Assembly (NCBI GenBank): GCA_009692155.1
Contig: SHZW01000002.1
Location: 1-64,000 of the forward strand
Direction: 5' to 3'
From: Nitrospiraceae bacterium
GTDB taxonomy: Bacteria; Nitrospirota; Nitrospiria; Nitrospirales; Nitrospiraceae
Length of the DNA: 64,000 nucleotides
Shown piece after piece: positions 9,468 to 17,136 of this stretch. The notes beneath the pieces are model-generated. The model made no database searches. It saw only the letters and a program-made list of their open reading frames with translations, and had not been told where the DNA came from. The position numbers and the translations under genes are program-made. Each line of letters starts with the position of its first letter. Position 1 is the stretch's first letter.

Positions 9468-10750
9468 TCAAAATTCTGTCGAGTACGGACAAGGCCTTCA
9501 AGACGGCGATGAAGAAAATCGCCGGCCGGGCAGGCCGGTCGAGCGGCAAGGTGGAAACGACCGTCAGGACCATCCTGAAGGCGGTGGAACGGGGCGGAGA
9601 CGCGGCCATTTCACGCTACACGAAGAAGTTCGACCGGGTGTCGCTGAAGCCGCCGCAGTTCCGGGTCAGCCCGCAGCAGATCAAGGAAGCCTACTACCAG
9701 ATTCGGAAAGAGGAGGGCGACGCCCTGCGCTACGCGGCGCAGCGGGTGATGGCGTTCCACGAACGGCAGCGCGCCAAGACCTGGATGTACCAGGACAACG
9801 GCGCGACGCTGGGGCAGATGGTCGTGCCGATGGACGCGGTCGGGCTCTACGTGCCCGGCGGCAAGGCGGCCTATCCGTCGTCCGTGCTCATGTGCGCGAT
9901 TCCGGCCAAGGTGGCGGGGGTCAAGCGGGTCGTCATGTGCACGCCCGCGCCCAAGGGCGTGGTCAGCCCCTATCTGTTGGTCGCCGCGGACATTGCCGGC
10001 GTGGACGAGGTCTATCGGATCGGCGGCGTGCAGGCGGTGGGCGCGATGGCCTACGGCACCAAGACGATCGCGCGGGTGGATGCGATCGTCGGCCCCGGCA
10101 ACATCTTCGTGGCGACGGCCAAGCGGCTGCTTTACGGCACGGTGGCGCTGGACATGGTGGCCGGTCCCAGCGAATTGCTAGTCGTTGCCGACGAACAGGC
10201 GAACCCCGTCCATGTGGCGGCCGATCTGCTCTGCGAAGCCGAGCACGATGAAGAGGCGCAGGTCTGGCTTGTGACGGTCTCGGAACGGCTCGCGCGCGAT
10301 GTGGTCCGGCAGCTCAACGAGCAGGTGAAACGGCTGAAGCGGGGACCGATCGTCTCCAAGTCGCTGGCGCGCCACGCGGCGGTGCTGGTCGTTGCGAACA
10401 TGGACGAGGCGATCGGCGTCTCCAACGAGATCGCGCCGGAGCATTTAACGCTGTCGGTGGAGCGGCCGTTCGATTATCTGGAAAAAATCCGGCACGCAGG
10501 CGCGATTTTCCTGGGGCGGTACACGCCGCCGGCCGTGGCCGACTATGTGGCCGGGCCCAACCACGTGCTGCCGACGGGCGGGACGGCGCGGTTCTTTTCG
10601 CCCCTGTCCGTGGACGATTACGTGAAGAAGAGCAACCTCATTTCCTATAGCAAGGAAGAACTGATGCGGGTCAAGGATCACCTGGTCCGCATTGCCAACA
10701 TGGAAGGGCTCGACGCCCACGCGAAGTCGCTGGAGAGCAGGTTCTCATGA
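9464..10750 (+). CDS. hisD: Histidinol dehydrogenase
   Basis: Catalyses the last two oxidations from histidinol to histidine with NAD and zinc. The product has 428 residues; the typical blocks are present: [43 protein letters not shown], and the C-terminal HAKSLESRF. In the zinc site the E. coli pair Gln259/His262 corresponds to Glu258/His261 here ([13 protein letters not shown]), so one ligand position appears changed from Gln to Glu. Overlaps hisG and hisB by 4 bases each, giving tight coupling. Confidence 0.96.
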   Translation: MIKILSSTDKAFKTAMKKIAGRAGRSSGKVETTVRTILKAVERGGDAAISRYTKKFDRVSLKPPQFRVSPQQIKEAYYQIRKEEGDALRYAAQRVMAFHERQRAKTWMYQDNGATLGQMVVPMDAVGLYVPGGKAAYPSSVLMCAIPAKVAGVKRVVMCTPAPKGVVSPYLLVAADIAGVDEVYRIGGVQAVGAMAYGTKTIARVDAIVGPGNIFVATAKRLLYGTVALDMVAGPSELLVVADEQANPVHVAADLLCEAEHDEEAQVWLVTVSERLARDVVRQLNEQVKRLKRGPIVSKSLARHAAVLVVANMDEAIGVSNEIAPEHLTLSVERPFDYLEKIRHAGAIFLGRYTPPAVADYVAGPNHVLPTGGTARFFSPLSVDDYVKKSNLISYSKEELMRVKDHLVRIANMEGLDAHAKSLESRFS

Positions 10751-11355
10751 AAAAAGTACGATCGGCACGGGCGCGCCGCGCGGTCATCAAGCGGGTGACG
10801 AAAGAGACGAACATCCGGGTCGAATGGTCGCTGGACGGCACCGGCAAGACCCGCATCAACACGCCCATCCCGTTCCTGGACCACATGCTGGACCTACTGG
10901 GCCGGCACGGGTTGTTCGACCTGACCGTTCAGGCCAGTGGCGATACGCACATCGACGACCACCACACGGTCGAAGACATCGGCATCGTGCTGGGCGACGC
11001 GCTCAAGCAGGCGCTGGGCGACAAGAAGGGCATCCGGCGGTTCGGCTTCGCTTCGGTGCCGTTGGATGAAACGCTGGCGCAGGTCACGGTGGACCTCAGC
11101 GGGCGTCCGTACCTCGTCTACAACGCCAAGCTGCCGAACCGGCGCATCAAGGATTTCGACCTCTACCTGTTCCAGGACTTTTTTGAAGCCGTCGTGGCGC
11201 GCGGGGCGTTCAACCTGCACGTGAACGTGTTGTACGGGCGGAACCCGCACCACATCGTGGAAGCGACCTTCAAAGCGTTCGCAAAAGCGCTGGATCAGGC
11301 GACTTCGCTCGACGGGCGGGTCAAAGGGGTTTTATCGACGAAGGGGAGTTTGTAG
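10747..11355 (+). CDS. hisB: Imidazoleglycerol-phosphate dehydratase
   Basis: Dehydrates imidazole glycerol phosphate to imidazole acetol phosphate. The 202-residue monofunctional form carries both manganese-binding HHxxE-type motifs ([13 protein letters not shown] and [17 protein letters not shown]) and the FLDHML segment. No histidinol-phosphatase domain is fused, so that step is encoded elsewhere. The start overlaps hisD by 4 bases. A short basic stretch ([15 protein letters not shown]) precedes the core. Confidence 0.96.
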   Translation: MKKVRSARARRAVIKRVTKETNIRVEWSLDGTGKTRINTPIPFLDHMLDLLGRHGLFDLTVQASGDTHIDDHHTVEDIGIVLGDALKQALGDKKGIRRFGFASVPLDETLAQVTVDLSGRPYLVYNAKLPNRRIKDFDLYLFQDFFEAVVARGAFNLHVNVLYGRNPHHIVEATFKAFAKALDQATSLDGRVKGVLSTKGSL

Positions 11356-11406
11356 GCGCGAGGCACGAGACCGGGGAGAGCATTGTCTCGCGGCTCGTGG
11401 CTCGAG
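11355..11406 (+). repeat. Heptad-periodic inverted repeat, hisB-hisH gap
   Basis: The left arm (11355-11376) contains 7-base units GCGCGAG and GCACGAG. The right arm (11384-11406) reads as complementary units such as GGCTCGT and GGCTCGA. Arms are short, so this is one of the less certain members of the family. It fills almost the whole gap between hisB and hisH. Confidence 0.65.
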
Positions 11407-11423
11407 TCTGTCGCGGAGCGGCC

Positions 11424-12056
11424 ATGATTGCCATCATCGACTACGGCATGGGGAATCTCCGGAGCGTGCAGAAGGCCTTTGAAACGGTCGGGCACCAGGC
11501 CGTTGTCACGCGCGACCGCCATGCGATCGCGGACGCCAGCCACGTCGTCCTGCCGGGTGTCGGCGCCTTTGCCGACTGCATGGCTAACCTGGAACAATAC
11601 GGGCTGGTCGAGCCGATCCGGAAAACCGTCGCCTCCGGCAAGCCGTTCCTGGGCATCTGCCTGGGGCTGCAGTTGCTGTTCACGGAGAGTGAAGAGTTCG
11701 GCGTGCACAAGGGGCTGGGCATCTTGCAGGGCCGCGTGAAGAAGTTTCCGTTCGGCAACGGCCAGGCGGCAAAGACGACCATCCGCTTGAAGGTGCCGCA
11801 CATGGGATGGAACGGCGTGACCGTCGAACGGGCGGCGCCGCCGTTGAAGGGGATAAATTCGGGTGAACACGTGTATTTCGTCCATTCCTATTATGTGGAG
11901 CCGCAGGACCGGTCGGTGGTGGCGACCATGACGGACTATGGCTTGCCGTTCGTCTCGAGCGTATGGCGGGATAATATCTTCGCCTGCCAGTTTCACCCGG
12001 AAAAGAGCCAGGCCACCGGCCTGCGCATTGTCAAGAATTTTGGAGAATGGTCCTAG
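11424..12056 (+). CDS. hisH: Imidazole glycerol phosphate synthase, glutaminase subunit
   Basis: Supplies ammonia from glutamine to HisF for closure of the imidazole ring. The 210-residue product starts MIAIIDYGMGNLRSV; the class I amidotransferase nucleophile is Cys79 (FLGICLGLQLLF) and the His/Glu pair is in FHPEKSQATG near residue 190. The ATG at 11424 has GGAG upstream; an upstream in-frame codon at 11397 would start inside a repeat. It pairs functionally with hisF at 13700. Confidence 0.96.
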   Translation: MIAIIDYGMGNLRSVQKAFETVGHQAVVTRDRHAIADASHVVLPGVGAFADCMANLEQYGLVEPIRKTVASGKPFLGICLGLQLLFTESEEFGVHKGLGILQGRVKKFPFGNGQAAKTTIRLKVPHMGWNGVTVERAAPPLKGINSGEHVYFVHSYYVEPQDRSVVATMTDYGLPFVSSVWRDNIFACQFHPEKSQATGLRIVKNFGEWS

Positions 12057-12060
12057 CAGC

Positions 12061-12137
12061 CGTGAGGCGTTAGGCGTAAGGAGTAAAAAGAACAGATGAG
12101 GCACAATCTTAAGAACGCTTCACGCTTCACGGTTCAC
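12061..12137 (+). repeat. Heptad-periodic inverted repeat overlapping a start codon
   Basis: The left arm (12061-12083) has units GTGAGGC and GTTAGGC followed by GTAAGGA. The right arm (12116-12137) is the complement of units GTGAACC and GTGAAGC (twice). The right arm lies inside the beginning of the lipoprotein gene at 12096 and encodes part of its signal peptide. The GTAAGGAG of the left arm can act as the ribosome binding site. Confidence 0.8.
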
Positions 12138-12848
12138 ATGCTCGCGGCCCTGGCGCTGCTGAGCGCCTGCGCGTTCAAGTCCAAGGTCACGTCGGAGGTG
12201 TCGGCGAATATCGACAAGTACCAGGTCAAGTCGGTGGTCGTGTTGCCGTTCGATACGCTGATGACGCAGCAAGTCACGGAGAACCGCCCCTACGACGAAA
12301 TAGTAGCCCCGCAAGGCGCCCGGCGTTCGGACATGTCCGTGGCGGTACCGCCGTCCGGGGAGCGCTATTCGAGTCAACAGGTAGGCGGCGTGCCGGCGGC
12401 CGCGGCCGAGAAGGTGTCCCGCTCGTTCTATGGAAAACTCAAAAACTGGGAAGGGCTGAACGTGTTCTCGCCGGACGATGCGGCCGCGGCGCTCAAGAAG
12501 CTGGAGACGGAAGGCGGAGAGGCCATCCCGGAACGTCGGGCGGCGAAGATCGCGCAGAAGATGTCCCTGGATGCGGCGATCATCGGACGTGTGGTCGTCT
12601 ACCAGGAGCGGAAGGGCAGCAAGCTGGGCGGCGAGACGGCGGCGGTCGGCTTCGAAGTCAAACTCGTCAGTATGGACGGCACCGTCTTGTGGGCCGGCAA
12701 CTATTACGAAAAGCAAAAGCCGCTCACCGAAGATGCCCGGGGATCCTTCGAGCGTGGGTTCGTGTTCGTCACGGCGGACGAGTTGGTGGAATACGGCACG
12801 ACGCATCTGGCCGAGAAGTTTCCGTTCGGCGCCAAATCCAAGCGCTGA
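12096..12848 (+). CDS. Outer-membrane-type lipoprotein of unknown function inside the his operon
   Basis: A 250-residue protein with a lipoprotein signal peptide: a hydrophobic stretch then the lipobox LLSAC, so the mature protein would begin at Cys25. The strand KSVVVLPFDTL followed by an alpha/beta domain recalls the LpoB/GNA1162/CsgG-like fold of small periplasmic lipoproteins, but I cannot name the family with certainty. The start is uncertain because the first codons overlap the right arm of a heptad repeat; an internal ATG at the M of HMLAALALL lacks a binding site. It sits between hisH and hisA with no obvious link to histidine synthesis. Confidence 0.8.
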   Translation: MRHNLKNASRFTVHMLAALALLSACAFKSKVTSEVSANIDKYQVKSVVVLPFDTLMTQQVTENRPYDEIVAPQGARRSDMSVAVPPSGERYSSQQVGGVPAAAAEKVSRSFYGKLKNWEGLNVFSPDDAAAALKKLETEGGEAIPERRAAKIAQKMSLDAAIIGRVVVYQERKGSKLGGETAAVGFEVKLVSMDGTVLWAGNYYEKQKPLTEDARGSFERGFVFVTADELVEYGTTHLAEKFPFGAKSKR

Positions 12849-12850
12849 TC

Positions 12851-12961
12851 GTGTGACAGGTGACGGGTGACGCGTGACAAGGTGGGAGCGGACGGCACGC
12901 ACCCAAATCGAGTAGGTTCTTTTTTAGTTGCGCGTTACGGGTCACGCATCACGCGTTACGG
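12851..12961 (+). repeat. Heptad-periodic inverted repeat, lipoprotein-hisA gap
   Basis: The clearest member of the family. The left arm (12851-12881) runs as four consecutive 7-base units of the form GTGACNN, including GTGACAG and GTGACGC. The right arm (12930-12961) runs as four units of the complementary form, including GGGTCAC and GCATCAC. A spacer of about 48 bases with a T run (12920-12926) separates the arms. Nothing else occupies this 122-bp gap. Confidence 0.88.
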
Positions 12962-12970
12962 TCTTAAGAA

Positions 12971-13690
12971 ATGCTGATTATCCCTGCGATTGATCTAAAA
13001 GACGGCCAGTGTGTGCGCCTGACGCAAGGCAACATGCACCAGGCCACGGTCTATTCGAACGATCCGGCGGCGATGGCGAGGCAATGGCAGGACCAGGGCG
13101 CGCATTTCCTGCACGTCGTGGATCTCAACGGAGCCTTCGAGGGCGAACCGAAAAATCTCTCCCACATCGAGGCGATCGTCAACGCCGTGTCCATTCCGGT
13201 TCAGGTCGGCGGCGGCATCCGGTCGCTCGACACGGTGCGGATGTATCTCGGCGCCGGCGCGAAGCGGGTGGTGATGGGCACCACGGCGCTGACCAATCGC
13301 CAGTTGGTGGAGGAGATTCTCGAAATCTTTCCCGAGCGCGTCGTGGTGGCCATCGATGCCAAGAACGGCCTGGTGGCGACCGACGGCTGGAAAACGGTCA
13401 CTGGCGTCACGGCCCGCGAGGCCATCGTATCGCTGTCCGGCCTGGCGCTGGCCGCTGTGATTTATACCGACATCGCGAAAGACGGCATGATGGCGGGACC
13501 GAACATTTTATCGCTCAAGCTCATCGCGGACGCGTCGCCGGTGCCGGTCATCGCCTCCGGCGGGATTTCGAGCCTCGACGACATCGCCGCGATTAAAGCG
13601 CTGGGCCCGAAGGTCGAAGGGATCATTTTGGGCAAGGCGCTCTACGAGGGGCTAATAGACCTGAAACAAGCGATTGCCGCCGCCTCATGA
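12971..13690 (+). CDS. hisA: Phosphoribosylformimino-5-aminoimidazole carboxamide ribotide isomerase
   Basis: Performs the Amadori rearrangement of ProFAR to PRFAR. The 239-residue (beta/alpha)8 barrel starts MLIIPAIDLKDGQCVRL with the catalytic Asp8; the second catalytic Asp is in VVAIDAKNG near residue 130. Phosphate-binding segments VQVGGGIRS and VIASGGISS are in place in each half-barrel. It ends 10 bp before hisF. The start directly follows the heptad repeat's right arm; GTCTTAAGAA upstream gives only a weak binding site. Confidence 0.96.
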   Translation: MLIIPAIDLKDGQCVRLTQGNMHQATVYSNDPAAMARQWQDQGAHFLHVVDLNGAFEGEPKNLSHIEAIVNAVSIPVQVGGGIRSLDTVRMYLGAGAKRVVMGTTALTNRQLVEEILEIFPERVVVAIDAKNGLVATDGWKTVTGVTAREAIVSLSGLALAAVIYTDIAKDGMMAGPNILSLKLIADASPVPVIASGGISSLDDIAAIKALGPKVEGIILGKALYEGLIDLKQAIAAAS

Positions 13691-13699
13691 AGGGTCGCC

Positions 13700-14464
13700 A
13701 TGCTGACCAAACGCATCATTCCTTGTCTCGATGTAAAGGATGGGCGCGTCGTGAAGGGCGTCTCCTTTGTGAATCTGCGCGATGCGGGCGATCCGGTCGA
13801 AATCGCCAAGGCCTACGATAGCGACGGCGCCGACGAACTCTGCTTTCTCGACATCACCGCCTCCCACGAAAACCGCAAAACCATTCTCGATGTGGTTGCC
13901 AAAACGGCCGAGCAGGTCTTCATGCCGCTCACGGTCGGAGGCGGCGTCCGCACGCTCGAGGACATCCGCAACTTATTGACAGCCGGATCGGACAAAGTCA
14001 GTATCAACACCGCGGCGGTCGAGCGGCCCGAATTCGTGAAGGAAGCCGCCAAGCGGTTCGGGACGCAATGTATTGTCGTCGCGATCGACGCCAAACGGAG
14101 GGCTGCCGATTCAAAGAGCTGGGAAGTCTTCACGCACGGCGGGCGCAAGCCGACGGGCATTGACGCGATCGAGTGGGCGAAGAAAATGGAAGGCTACGGC
14201 GCGGGAGAAATTCTGCTTACCAGCATGGACCAGGACGGCCGGAAAAATGGCTACGACCTGGAACTGACCGCGGCGGTTTCCGATGCCGTGTCCATTCCAG
14301 TCATCGCCTCGGGTGGCGTGGGCACGCTGGAACATCTCTATGACGGCTTCGTGAAAGGCAAGGCGGACGCGGTGCTGGCGGCGTCCATCTTTCACTACCG
14401 GACGCATACCATTCCGGAAGCCAAGGCCTATTTGCGCGGCAGGGGGATTTCTGTGCGGCCGTGA
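13700..14464 (+). CDS. hisF: Imidazole glycerol phosphate synthase, cyclase subunit
   Basis: Uses ammonia from HisH to convert PRFAR to imidazole glycerol phosphate and AICAR. The 254-residue barrel begins [20 protein letters not shown] with catalytic Asp11; Asp130 equivalent is in [22 protein letters not shown] and [13 protein letters not shown] are the phosphate-binding loops. The loop after the second catalytic Asp ([21 protein letters not shown] in part) is typical of HisF. A weak binding site, GAAGGGTCGCC, lies just upstream. Confidence 0.97.
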   Translation: MLTKRIIPCLDVKDGRVVKGVSFVNLRDAGDPVEIAKAYDSDGADELCFLDITASHENRKTILDVVAKTAEQVFMPLTVGGGVRTLEDIRNLLTAGSDKVSINTAAVERPEFVKEAAKRFGTQCIVVAIDAKRRAADSKSWEVFTHGGRKPTGIDAIEWAKKMEGYGAGEILLTSMDQDGRKNGYDLELTAAVSDAVSIPVIASGGVGTLEHLYDGFVKGKADAVLAASIFHYRTHTIPEAKAYLRGRGISVRP

Positions 14465-14477
14465 GAAGAAGGCCGCA

Positions 14478-14570
14478 CGATTTATTCATTTACTCATTTT
14501 CGGATTTGATCAATTGTCAGTCCGGTCGGAAGATCAAGCCAATGACAAAATGGCTAAATGAATAAATCGG
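14478..14570 (+). repeat. Octad-periodic inverted repeat, hisF-hisIE gap
   Basis: Same architecture as the heptad elements but with an 8-base period and AT-rich units. The left arm (14478-14503) contains ATTTATTC then ATTTACTC; the right arm (14539-14570) is complementary, containing GGCTAAAT then GAATAAAT. The contrast between this AT-rich element and its GC-rich surroundings is marked. Confidence 0.8.
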
Positions 14571-14580
14571 AAAATCGATC

Positions 14581-15318
14581 ATGAACTTGAGTCATTTGAA
14601 ATTCGACAAGCAGGGCTTGATCCCGGCGGTCATCCAGGACTGGCGGGACGGCAGCCTGCTCATGCTCGCCTACATGAACCCGGAGTCGATCCAGCTGACA
14701 CTGGAGAAGAAGTCCGTCCACTTCTGGAGCCGCTGGCGGAACAGAATCTGGGAAAAGGGCGAGACGTCAGGCAACAAGCTCATCCTGAAGGATATTTTCG
14801 TGGATTGCGACGGCGATACCATCCTGGTCAAAGCCGAGCCGCTCGGCCCGACCTGCCACACCAACGAGAAGACCTGCTTCTTCATGCGCCTGCACGAAGA
14901 CGGCTCGGTGGATGGGATCAAGACAGCGGACGGCTTCGGCGGCGGCATTCTCGACAAGCTCTATCAGACGATCCAGGATCGCAAGGCCCATCCCTCGGCG
15001 GAATCCTACACCTCGACACTGCTCGCGGGTGGCGTGGACAAAGTCCTGAAGAAGGTAGTGGAGGAAGCGGGCGAGGTCGCGCTGGCGGCCAAGGGCGGGA
15101 AGAAAGACGAGATCATCCACGAAACGGCCGATCTGTTCTTCCATACGCTCGTCGCGCTTGGTTACCACGACGTCAAGCCGGAGGAGGTCTATCAGGAACT
15201 TGCGAAGCGCTTCGGCACGTCCGGCCTGAAGGCCAAGGCGAACGCGGGTGAAAAGGCGAAGGCGAATGGAAAAGCTTCTGCCAGGGCGGCCGCGCCCAAG
15301 AAGGCAAAGAAGAAATGA
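14581..15318 (+). CDS. hisIE: Bifunctional phosphoribosyl-AMP cyclohydrolase / phosphoribosyl-ATP pyrophosphohydrolase
   Basis: Second and third steps of histidine synthesis. Residues 1-115 or so form the HisI cyclohydrolase with the metal-binding DCDGDTILV and GPTCHTNEKTCF motifs and KGETSGNKL; residues 125-220 form the HisE MazG-like pyrophosphohydrolase (KVVEEAGEVALAAK, HETADLFFHTLVAL). A lysine/alanine-rich tail of about 25 residues ends the protein (KANGKASARAAAPKKAKKK). In the HisI core the usual SRSR segment reads SRWRNRIWEKGE. It overlaps the HIT gene by 4 bases. Confidence 0.95.
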   Translation: MNLSHLKFDKQGLIPAVIQDWRDGSLLMLAYMNPESIQLTLEKKSVHFWSRWRNRIWEKGETSGNKLILKDIFVDCDGDTILVKAEPLGPTCHTNEKTCFFMRLHEDGSVDGIKTADGFGGGILDKLYQTIQDRKAHPSAESYTSTLLAGGVDKVLKKVVEEAGEVALAAKGGKKDEIIHETADLFFHTLVALGYHDVKPEEVYQELAKRFGTSGLKAKANAGEKAKANGKASARAAAPKKAKKK

Positions 15319-15659
15319 GCGACTGCATCTTCTGCAAGATCGCCGGGAAGACCATTCCTTCCAAAATCGTCCACGAGGATGACAAATGCGTCGCCTTCGA
15401 CGACGTCAATCCGCAGGCGCCGACCCACGTGCTGGTGATTCCGCGCAAACATGTTGCTTCCATCACCGAGCTGAACGAAGCCGATGCTGGCCTGCTGGGG
15501 CATCTCATGCTCACCGGCAACAAGATCGCCAGGCAGAAGGGTATTGCCGATGGCGGGTACCGGCTGGTGGTGAACACGGGCAAGAACGGTGGCCAGACCG
15601 TCTTTCATCTGCATCTGCACGTCCTGGGCGGCCGGCCCATGCACTGGCCGCCAGGGTAA
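15315..15659 (+). CDS. HIT-family (Hint) nucleotide hydrolase
   Basis: A 114-residue histidine-triad protein of the Hint/PKCI branch. It starts MSDCIFCKIAGKTIPSKIV with the CxxC-like pair, continues with DVNPQAPTHVLVIPRKHV, and carries the catalytic His-x-His-x-His in FHLHLHVLGG near residue 100. Such proteins hydrolyse adenosine phosphoramidates and aminoacyl-AMP. It is the last gene of the murA-his run, coupled to hisIE by an ATGA overlap. A diverged copy of its last codons recurs at 15970-15999. Confidence 0.94.
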   Translation: MSDCIFCKIAGKTIPSKIVHEDDKCVAFDDVNPQAPTHVLVIPRKHVASITELNEADAGLLGHLMLTGNKIARQKGIADGGYRLVVNTGKNGGQTVFHLHLHVLGGRPMHWPPG

Positions 15660-15674
15660 ACGGCGGGGAGTGAC

Positions 15675-15956
15675 ATGAACGAACAGGAACTCCAGCGGCT
15701 CACGCGTGTCCTGGAAGAGATTCGCGATAACCAGAAGCTGCAACTGGAGCGCCAGGCAGAATCGTTGGCAGTCCAGCGCGAACAATTTGCTCTTGTGCGA
15801 GGGCAGGCCGACCGAGCGGAGCGTATTAACGCTCGCGCCGAGCAGCTTCAAGACCGAAGCGCGCAGATTATGGCGAGTGCGCGCAAACTGCTCGTGGTGA
15901 TCGTGCCCGTCGTCATCGTGCTTATTATCTACGTCTCCTGGCTGCTGTTCCGATGA
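15675..15956 (+). CDS. Small coiled-coil protein with one C-terminal transmembrane helix
   Basis: A 93-residue protein. Residues 1-65 are strongly charged with a heptad-like helix (LQRLTRVLEEIRDNQKLQLE onward). Residues 70-90 form one hydrophobic helix (LLVVIVPVVIVLIIYVSWLL), with only FR after it. It looks like a tail-anchored membrane protein with the coiled coil in the cytoplasm. I do not recognise the family. The start ATG follows GGGGAGTGAC. It lies between the HIT gene and a diverged copy of the HIT 3' end, so it may be an insertion. Confidence 0.75.
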   Translation: MNEQELQRLTRVLEEIRDNQKLQLERQAESLAVQREQFALVRGQADRAERINARAEQLQDRSAQIMASARKLLVVIVPVVIVLIIYVSWLLFR

Positions 15957-15969
15957 GCCGGCTCGCAAG

Positions 15970-15999
15970 CGGCCACCCATGCACTGGCCACCGGGATAA
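15970..15999 (+). pseudogene. Orphan 3' end of a second HIT gene
   Basis: The nine codons plus stop encode RPPMHWPPG. The HIT gene at 15315-15659 ends GRPMHWPPG. The two DNA stretches share 20 of 27 or so coding positions, and the differences in the last three codons are all synonymous (CCG CCA GGG against CCA CCG GGA). That pattern indicates descent from a coding gene rather than chance. No upstream HIT sequence precedes it. Confidence 0.65.
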
Positions 16000-16022
16000 G
16001 TCTGCTATACTCAGACCGACTG

Positions 16023-16274
16023 ATGACAAGCATTCACGACATCATGGCGACCATCGAGCGGGCGCTCAAGGCGGACCCGCGGCCCTGCTGTTTTCATTGT
16101 CTCGGTGTTACTTCTCAAGAAATCTGCGATCAGGTTGAGAAGCACATTAAAGAAAATTTGAGCACGGCCTATACCGTTGAGAAAGGCACCTGCCACAAGA
16201 AAGACCATCAAGCCAGAGTGATCCATCCGCGGGATGCGGGGACGGCGATGCCGAGCTACAAGGATAAAGGATAA
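16023..16274 (+). CDS. Small cysteine-containing protein of unknown function
   Basis: An 83-residue reading with CCFHCLGV near residue 22 and TCHKKDH near residue 56, so two Cys/His clusters that could bind metal, and a central helical region (SQEICDQVEKHIKENLS). I do not recognise it. An extended -10 element (TGCTATACT, ending at 16011) lies just before the ATG at 16023, which would leave almost no leader. The internal ATG at 16044 (MATIERALK) may be the real start. Base composition is slightly lower in GC than its neighbours. It opens the accessory region. Confidence 0.5.
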   Translation: MTSIHDIMATIERALKADPRPCCFHCLGVTSQEICDQVEKHIKENLSTAYTVEKGTCHKKDHQARVIHPRDAGTAMPSYKDKG

Positions 16275-16284
16275 GGAACGCGGA

Positions 16285-16505
16285 CGGAGGGAACGAGCTG
16301 GTGGCCCGGTTTCCCTTCGTGCTCGCGCAACGCGCGGCCTCAGAAGGCCCTCGTTGGACGCGTGCAGTTGAAGTGAGACCGGCCGCCGCTCGCAGGGAAA
16401 CAAACTCACCCACAATATAAAAAAAGTAAAGGCGACAGGCCGCTTCCAAGCCTGTCGCCTTTAACGCTTCGCCACGTTCAGCAGGCAACTCCAGTAGTGA
16501 TCGCC
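16285..16505 (-). repeat. Composite hairpin element, copy 1 (inverted)
   Basis: Read on the minus strand: a GGGCGATCACTAC box, then GTGGCGAAGCGTTAA (16475-16461), then the stem AAAGGCGACAGGC (16462-16450) pairing with GCCTGTCGCCTTT (16440-16428), then a T-rich run, then about 130 bp that matches copy 2 at 18375-18530. The hairpin plus T run looks like a minus-strand terminator, although no minus-strand gene precedes it. A 34-bp block (16312-16345) is identical to 17285-17318 in inverse orientation. Confidence 0.75.
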
Positions 16506-16516
16506 CTCGAACCATT

Positions 16517-16551
16517 GCTTGCCCTGAGCTTGCCGAAGGGGTCGAAGGGCT
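16517..16551. repeat. REP-like GCCCTGAGC...GAAGGG repeat
   Basis: The stretch contains GCCCTGAGCTTGCCGAAGGG followed by GTCGAAGGGC. This short sequence, with variations, is a widely dispersed extragenic repeat in many unrelated GC-rich bacteria. Its role is unknown. It lies between composite element copy 1 and the truncated acetate-transporter gene, close to where the gene's 5' end has been lost. Confidence 0.6.
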
Positions 16552-16562
16552 CGCTTCTTTAA

Positions 16563-17093
16563 CCGCTCCTCCAGCGAAGTCTGCCTCCAGCCACAGATCG
16601 CCTTGACCGCGTCGGGGCGCTGGTCATCGCCCTGGCCTTCGGCGGCATCGTGCAGATCCTCGCCGGCATCACCGACATCCGCTACAACGAGCAGCTCGGC
16701 GGCACCGCACTGACGATGTACGGCTTTTTCTGGACCACCGTCTGCACGGCCAAGCTGGTCAGCGTGGGCACTACCTTTCATTCCAGCATGTTGCTGTTCG
16801 TGCCGATCAACTTCATCTACTTCATGTTCTCGGCCGTCATGGTGTACCTCACGGCCTATCGGAACACCGCGCTGTGCGTCCTGCACGTGGTAATCACAGC
16901 CACCTTCTTAAGCACCTTCCTCGCGCGCCTGGACGCGCTGCCCGAAATCATCCCCGGCGTCTGCCACATCCTGGTCGGTCTCCTGGCGTTCTATCACGCG
17001 GTGGGCAGCCTGACCTTCGCCTTCACCGGCCGCGCACTGTTCCCGCTCGGCCCGCCGTTGTTACACTATCGGGCGGAGCGGGCCGGGCGCTAA
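16563..17093 (+). pseudogene. 5'-truncated GPR1/FUN34/YaaH-family acetate transporter
   Basis: The open frame begins after a TAA at 16560-16562. From about 16600 it matches the acetate/succinate uptake family (SatP): LVIALAFGGIVQILAG, then GGTALTMYGFFWTT, then VPINFIYFMFSAVMVYLTAY and the last helices ending GPPLLHYRAER. Five of the usual six membrane helices are recognisable. The first helix with the diagnostic NPAPLG motif is missing and no start codon with a binding site is evident (a GTG at 16650 is internal). The 5' end abuts repeats, so truncation by rearrangement is likely. Very probably non-functional. Confidence 0.75.
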
Positions 17094-17136
17094 GGTAAGG
17101 GGCGGGCATCAAGTTTTCGGCGTCCGTGTTTCCAGA

